Shown here piece by piece: positions 3,843-6,001 of a DNA stretch of 6,001 nucleotides (positions are counted from its first letter, which is position 1; each line of letters starts with the position of its first letter). The translations under genes and the position numbers were made by a program. Below the pieces are notes generated by a model, which worked only from the letters and a program-made list of their open reading frames with translations, was not told where the DNA came from and did not search any database. This DNA is from Actinobacteria bacterium UBA4719 (GTDB lineage: Bacteria > Actinomycetota > Actinomycetes > Actinomycetales > Dermatophilaceae). The DNA is taken from the NCBI GenBank assembly GCA_002404345.1, contig DHJN01000211.1, positions 6,686 through 12,686 of the forward strand. The letters are read 5' to 3'.

Positions 3843-6001
3843 TTGGCCTCGGGGTGGTGCACGACCAGAGCATCGGTGGACTGCTCCGGGTGGAGCTGGA
3901 GCTCCTCGGAGAGAGTCACCCCGATTCGTGACGGGTCGAGGAGGCGGACCATCACCGTTCGATCTTGCAGGTCCGGGCAGGCCGGATAGCCGAACGAGTA
4001 ACGAGACCCGCGATACCCCTGACGCAGGATGGCACCGAGGTCGTCGTTGTCCTCATCGCCGAAACCGAACTCCTCGCGCACCCGTGCATGCCACATCTCG
4101 GCCAGCGCCTCGGTCAGCTGCACCGAGAGACCGTGCAGCTCGAGGTACTCGCGATAAGCGTTGCGACCAAACAGCTCTGCGGTCGCCTCGGCCACTTTGG
4201 CACCCATGGTCACCAGGTGGAAGGCAATGACGTCAGGCTCGCCGTCCACCTCGTAGCGTTCCTTGGTCTTGAAGAAGTCCGCCAGGCAGAGCCGACGATC
4301 ACGGCGCTGTCGCGGGAACGAGAACCGTGCCCGCTCGCTGCCTGCCTTCTCGCCGTCTGTGCCTTCGTGACCCCCTTCGTGATGGAGGACCACGAGATCG
4401 TTCCCCTCGCTGTAACAAGGGAAGTAGCCGTACACGACAGCGGCCTCGAGCAGGTTCTCGGTCTTGATCCGCTCCAACCACATGCGCAGCCGCGGCCTGC
4501 CTTCGGTTTCGACCAGCTCCTCGTAGGACGCACCGTCGTCGCCGCGGGTGCCCTTCAGACCCCACTGCCCCAGGAACGTCGCCCGCTCGTCGAGGTAGGA
4601 CGCGTAGTCGGCCAGGGCGATGCCCCTGACGACCCGGCTGCCCCAGAACGGCGGCGTCGGGATGCTGTTGTCCTGGGCGACGTCCGAACGCGTGGTGTCG
4701 GCGGGTGCGTCATCATCGGCCGGAGCCGCCACGGCACGAACCCGGCGTTTGCGCAGCTCGGGCAGGGTGTCCGCAACGTTCAGCTTCGGGTTCGCGCGGG
4801 CGGCCGCCACGGCGTCCATCAGGCGCAGGCCTTCGAAAGCGTCTCTGGCGTAACGGACTTCACCCTCATAGACCTCAGCCAAGTCGTTCTCGACATACGC
4901 GCGGGTCAGGGCAGCGCCACCAAGGAGCACGGGCCAGCGCGCCGCGACCCCGCGGGAGTTGAGCTCCTCGAGGTTCTCCTTCATGACCACCGTTGACTTC
5001 ACCAACAGCCCACTCATGCCGATGGCGTCGACGTCGTGTTCCTCGGCTGCGCGGATGATCTCGGCGATCGGTTGCTTGATGCCGATGTTGACCACCTCGT
5101 ACCCGTTGTTGGACAAGATGATGTCCACCAGGTTCTTGCCGATATCGTGCACGTCGCCCCGGACCGTGGCCAGCACGATCCGTGCCTTGGCCTCACGCGC
5201 GGAGCCATCGGCATTGCCCTCGATGAACGGCTCGAGATAAGCCACCGCGGCCTTCATGACCTCGGCGGACTGGAGTACGAACGGCAGCTGCATCTCGCCC
5301 TTGCCGAACAGCTCTCCGACGGTCCGCATCCCGTTGAGCAGGTTGTCGTTGATGATGTCGAGGGCACTGTGGCCCTGGTCGAGCGCAGCCTGCAGGTCCA
5401 CCTCGAGGCCTTGGCGCTCGCCGTCGATGACACGCCGGCCGAGTCGCTCTTCCAGCGGCAGAGCAGCCAGCTCATCAGCGCGAGTCTCCTTCAGGGAGGC
5501 GGAGTCCACGCCTTCGAACAGCTCGAGCAGGCGACCCAGGGGGTCGTAGGTCAGCTCGCTCTCCCCCGGCTCACCGGCCCAGACGCGCTTGTCGTGGACG
5601 AGGTCGAGGGCCACCTTGCGCTGCTCTTCGGGGATCCGGGCCATCGGCACGATCTTGGCGGCGTGCACGATGGCCGAGTCGAGTCCGGCCTTGATGCACT
5701 CGTGCAGGAACACCGAGTTGAGGACCACCCGGACAGCCGGCTTGAGACCGAACGACACGTTCGAGACGCCCAGGGTGGTCTGGACGTCGGGATAGCGACG
5801 CTTGAGCTCGCGGATTGCCTCGATGGTCTCGATGCCATCGCGACGCGTCTCCTCCTGACCAGTGCCGATCGGAAAGGTAAGAGTGTCGACGATGATGTCC
5901 TCGACATTCATCCCCCACTCACTGGTCAGCGCCTCGATGAGCCGCGAGGCCACTGCCACCTTGTGCTCGCTCGTGCGGGCCTGACCGGTCTCGTCGATGG
6001 T
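3824..6001 (-). CDS. metH: Cobalamin-dependent methionine synthase, C-terminal part (5' end outside the window)
   Basis: MetH transfers the methyl group of 5-methyltetrahydrofolate to homocysteine via methylcobalamin. The frame is open to the window edge, so 725 C-terminal residues are visible and the N-terminal homocysteine-binding and early folate-binding parts lie outside. The GTG at 5957-5959 is internal, because 14 good family residues (beginning TIDETGQ) precede it. Counted from the codon at the window edge, the order is: the end of the folate-binding barrel (GQEETRRDGIETIEAI at 48-63, GVSNVSFGL at 78-86); the four-helix cap (about 165-265); and the B12 Rossmann domain with DVHDIGKN (283-290; His285 is the lower cobalt ligand, DNA 5147-5149), SGLLVKS (330-336) and GGAALT (361-366). 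An acidic, Ala/Pro-rich linker (about 422-442) follows. The AdoMet-binding reactivation domain (about 445-725) carries FPRQRRD (562-568) and SRYSFGYPACPD (666-677). All visible key motifs are intact, so a functional enzyme is expected. It ends at TAG inside a 17-bp tandem repeat, and the HAD gene follows. Confidence 0.97.
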   Translation of the reverse strand, partial: TIDETGQARTSEHKVAVASRLIEALTSEWGMNVEDIIVDTLTFPIGTGQEETRRDGIETIEAIRELKRRYPDVQTTLGVSNVSFGLKPAVRVVLNSVFLHECIKAGLDSAIVHAAKIVPMARIPEEQRKVALDLVHDKRVWAGEPGESELTYDPLGRLLELFEGVDSASLKETRADELAALPLEERLGRRVIDGERQGLEVDLQAALDQGHSALDIINDNLLNGMRTVGELFGKGEMQLPFVLQSAEVMKAAVAYLEPFIEGNADGSAREAKARIVLATVRGDVHDIGKNLVDIILSNNGYEVVNIGIKQPIAEIIRAAEEHDVDAIGMSGLLVKSTVVMKENLEELNSRGVAARWPVLLGGAALTRAYVENDLAEVYEGEVRYARDAFEGLRLMDAVAAARANPKLNVADTLPELRKRRVRAVAAPADDDAPADTTRSDVAQDNSIPTPPFWGSRVVRGIALADYASYLDERATFLGQWGLKGTRGDDGASYEELVETEGRPRLRMWLERIKTENLLEAAVVYGYFPCYSEGNDLVVLHHEGGHEGTDGEKAGSERARFSFPRQRRDRRLCLADFFKTKERYEVDGEPDVIAFHLVTMGAKVAEATAELFGRNAYREYLELHGLSVQLTEALAEMWHARVREEFGFGDEDNDDLGAILRQGYRGSRYSFGYPACPDLQDRTVMVRLLDPSRIGVTLSEELQLHPEQSTDALVVHHPEAKYFNAT

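Noticed and set aside
3159..4996. Plus-strand open frames of 201 and 343 codons opposite the HAD gene and metH
   Set aside because: They are antisense shadows of well-supported genes, with no motifs and no plausible promoter or ribosome site.
5957..5959. GTG as the start codon of metH
   Set aside because: The frame and the MetH family sequence continue without interruption to the window edge, so this is an internal valine codon.

Overview
This window comes from a high-GC bacterium, most likely an actinobacterium. Third codon positions are strongly G/C. The protein sequences (a B12-dependent methionine synthase, a CoA-acylating semialdehyde dehydrogenase and a GntR/aminotransferase regulator) read like actinobacterial family members. 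Two genes also appear to be transcribed as leaderless mRNAs, which is common in that phylum. The genus cannot be fixed from the sequence alone.

Layout, left to right. Positions 1-60 hold a perfect-period 15-bp tandem array. The minus-strand gene at 76-1653 encodes methylmalonate-semialdehyde dehydrogenase (mmsA/iolA type). Its N-terminus carries an unusual hexapeptide repeat, encoded by an 18-bp minisatellite at 1547-1651. A 59-bp divergent spacer (1654-1712) holds two back-to-back promoters and a candidate operator. It leads to a plus-strand MocR-type regulator at 1713-3071 (GntR winged helix fused to a PLP-dependent aminotransferase fold). The regulator ends in a hairpin and converges on a minus-strand HAD-family hydrolase (3087-3743). 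Upstream of the hydrolase on the same strand is the 3' two-thirds or so of metH (3824 to beyond 6001), whose start lies outside the window.

How the genes work together. The regulator and the dehydrogenase form a classic divergent regulator/target pair. The regulator probably senses an amino compound through PLP and controls semialdehyde oxidation to propionyl-CoA or acetyl-CoA in valine, thymine/uracil, beta-alanine or inositol breakdown (inference). metH and the HAD hydrolase look like a separate minus-strand transcription unit for methionine/methyl-folate metabolism, with the hydrolase as a downstream passenger of unknown substrate.

No mobile element, CRISPR array, tRNA or rRNA was seen, and no clearly new multi-gene system is present. 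The most noteworthy signals are the in-frame hexapeptide minisatellite at the start of mmsA, twin leaderless promoters with identical geometry on both strands of the 59-bp spacer, a 20-bp-spaced direct repeat between them, and short tandem duplications at or beside several gene ends.
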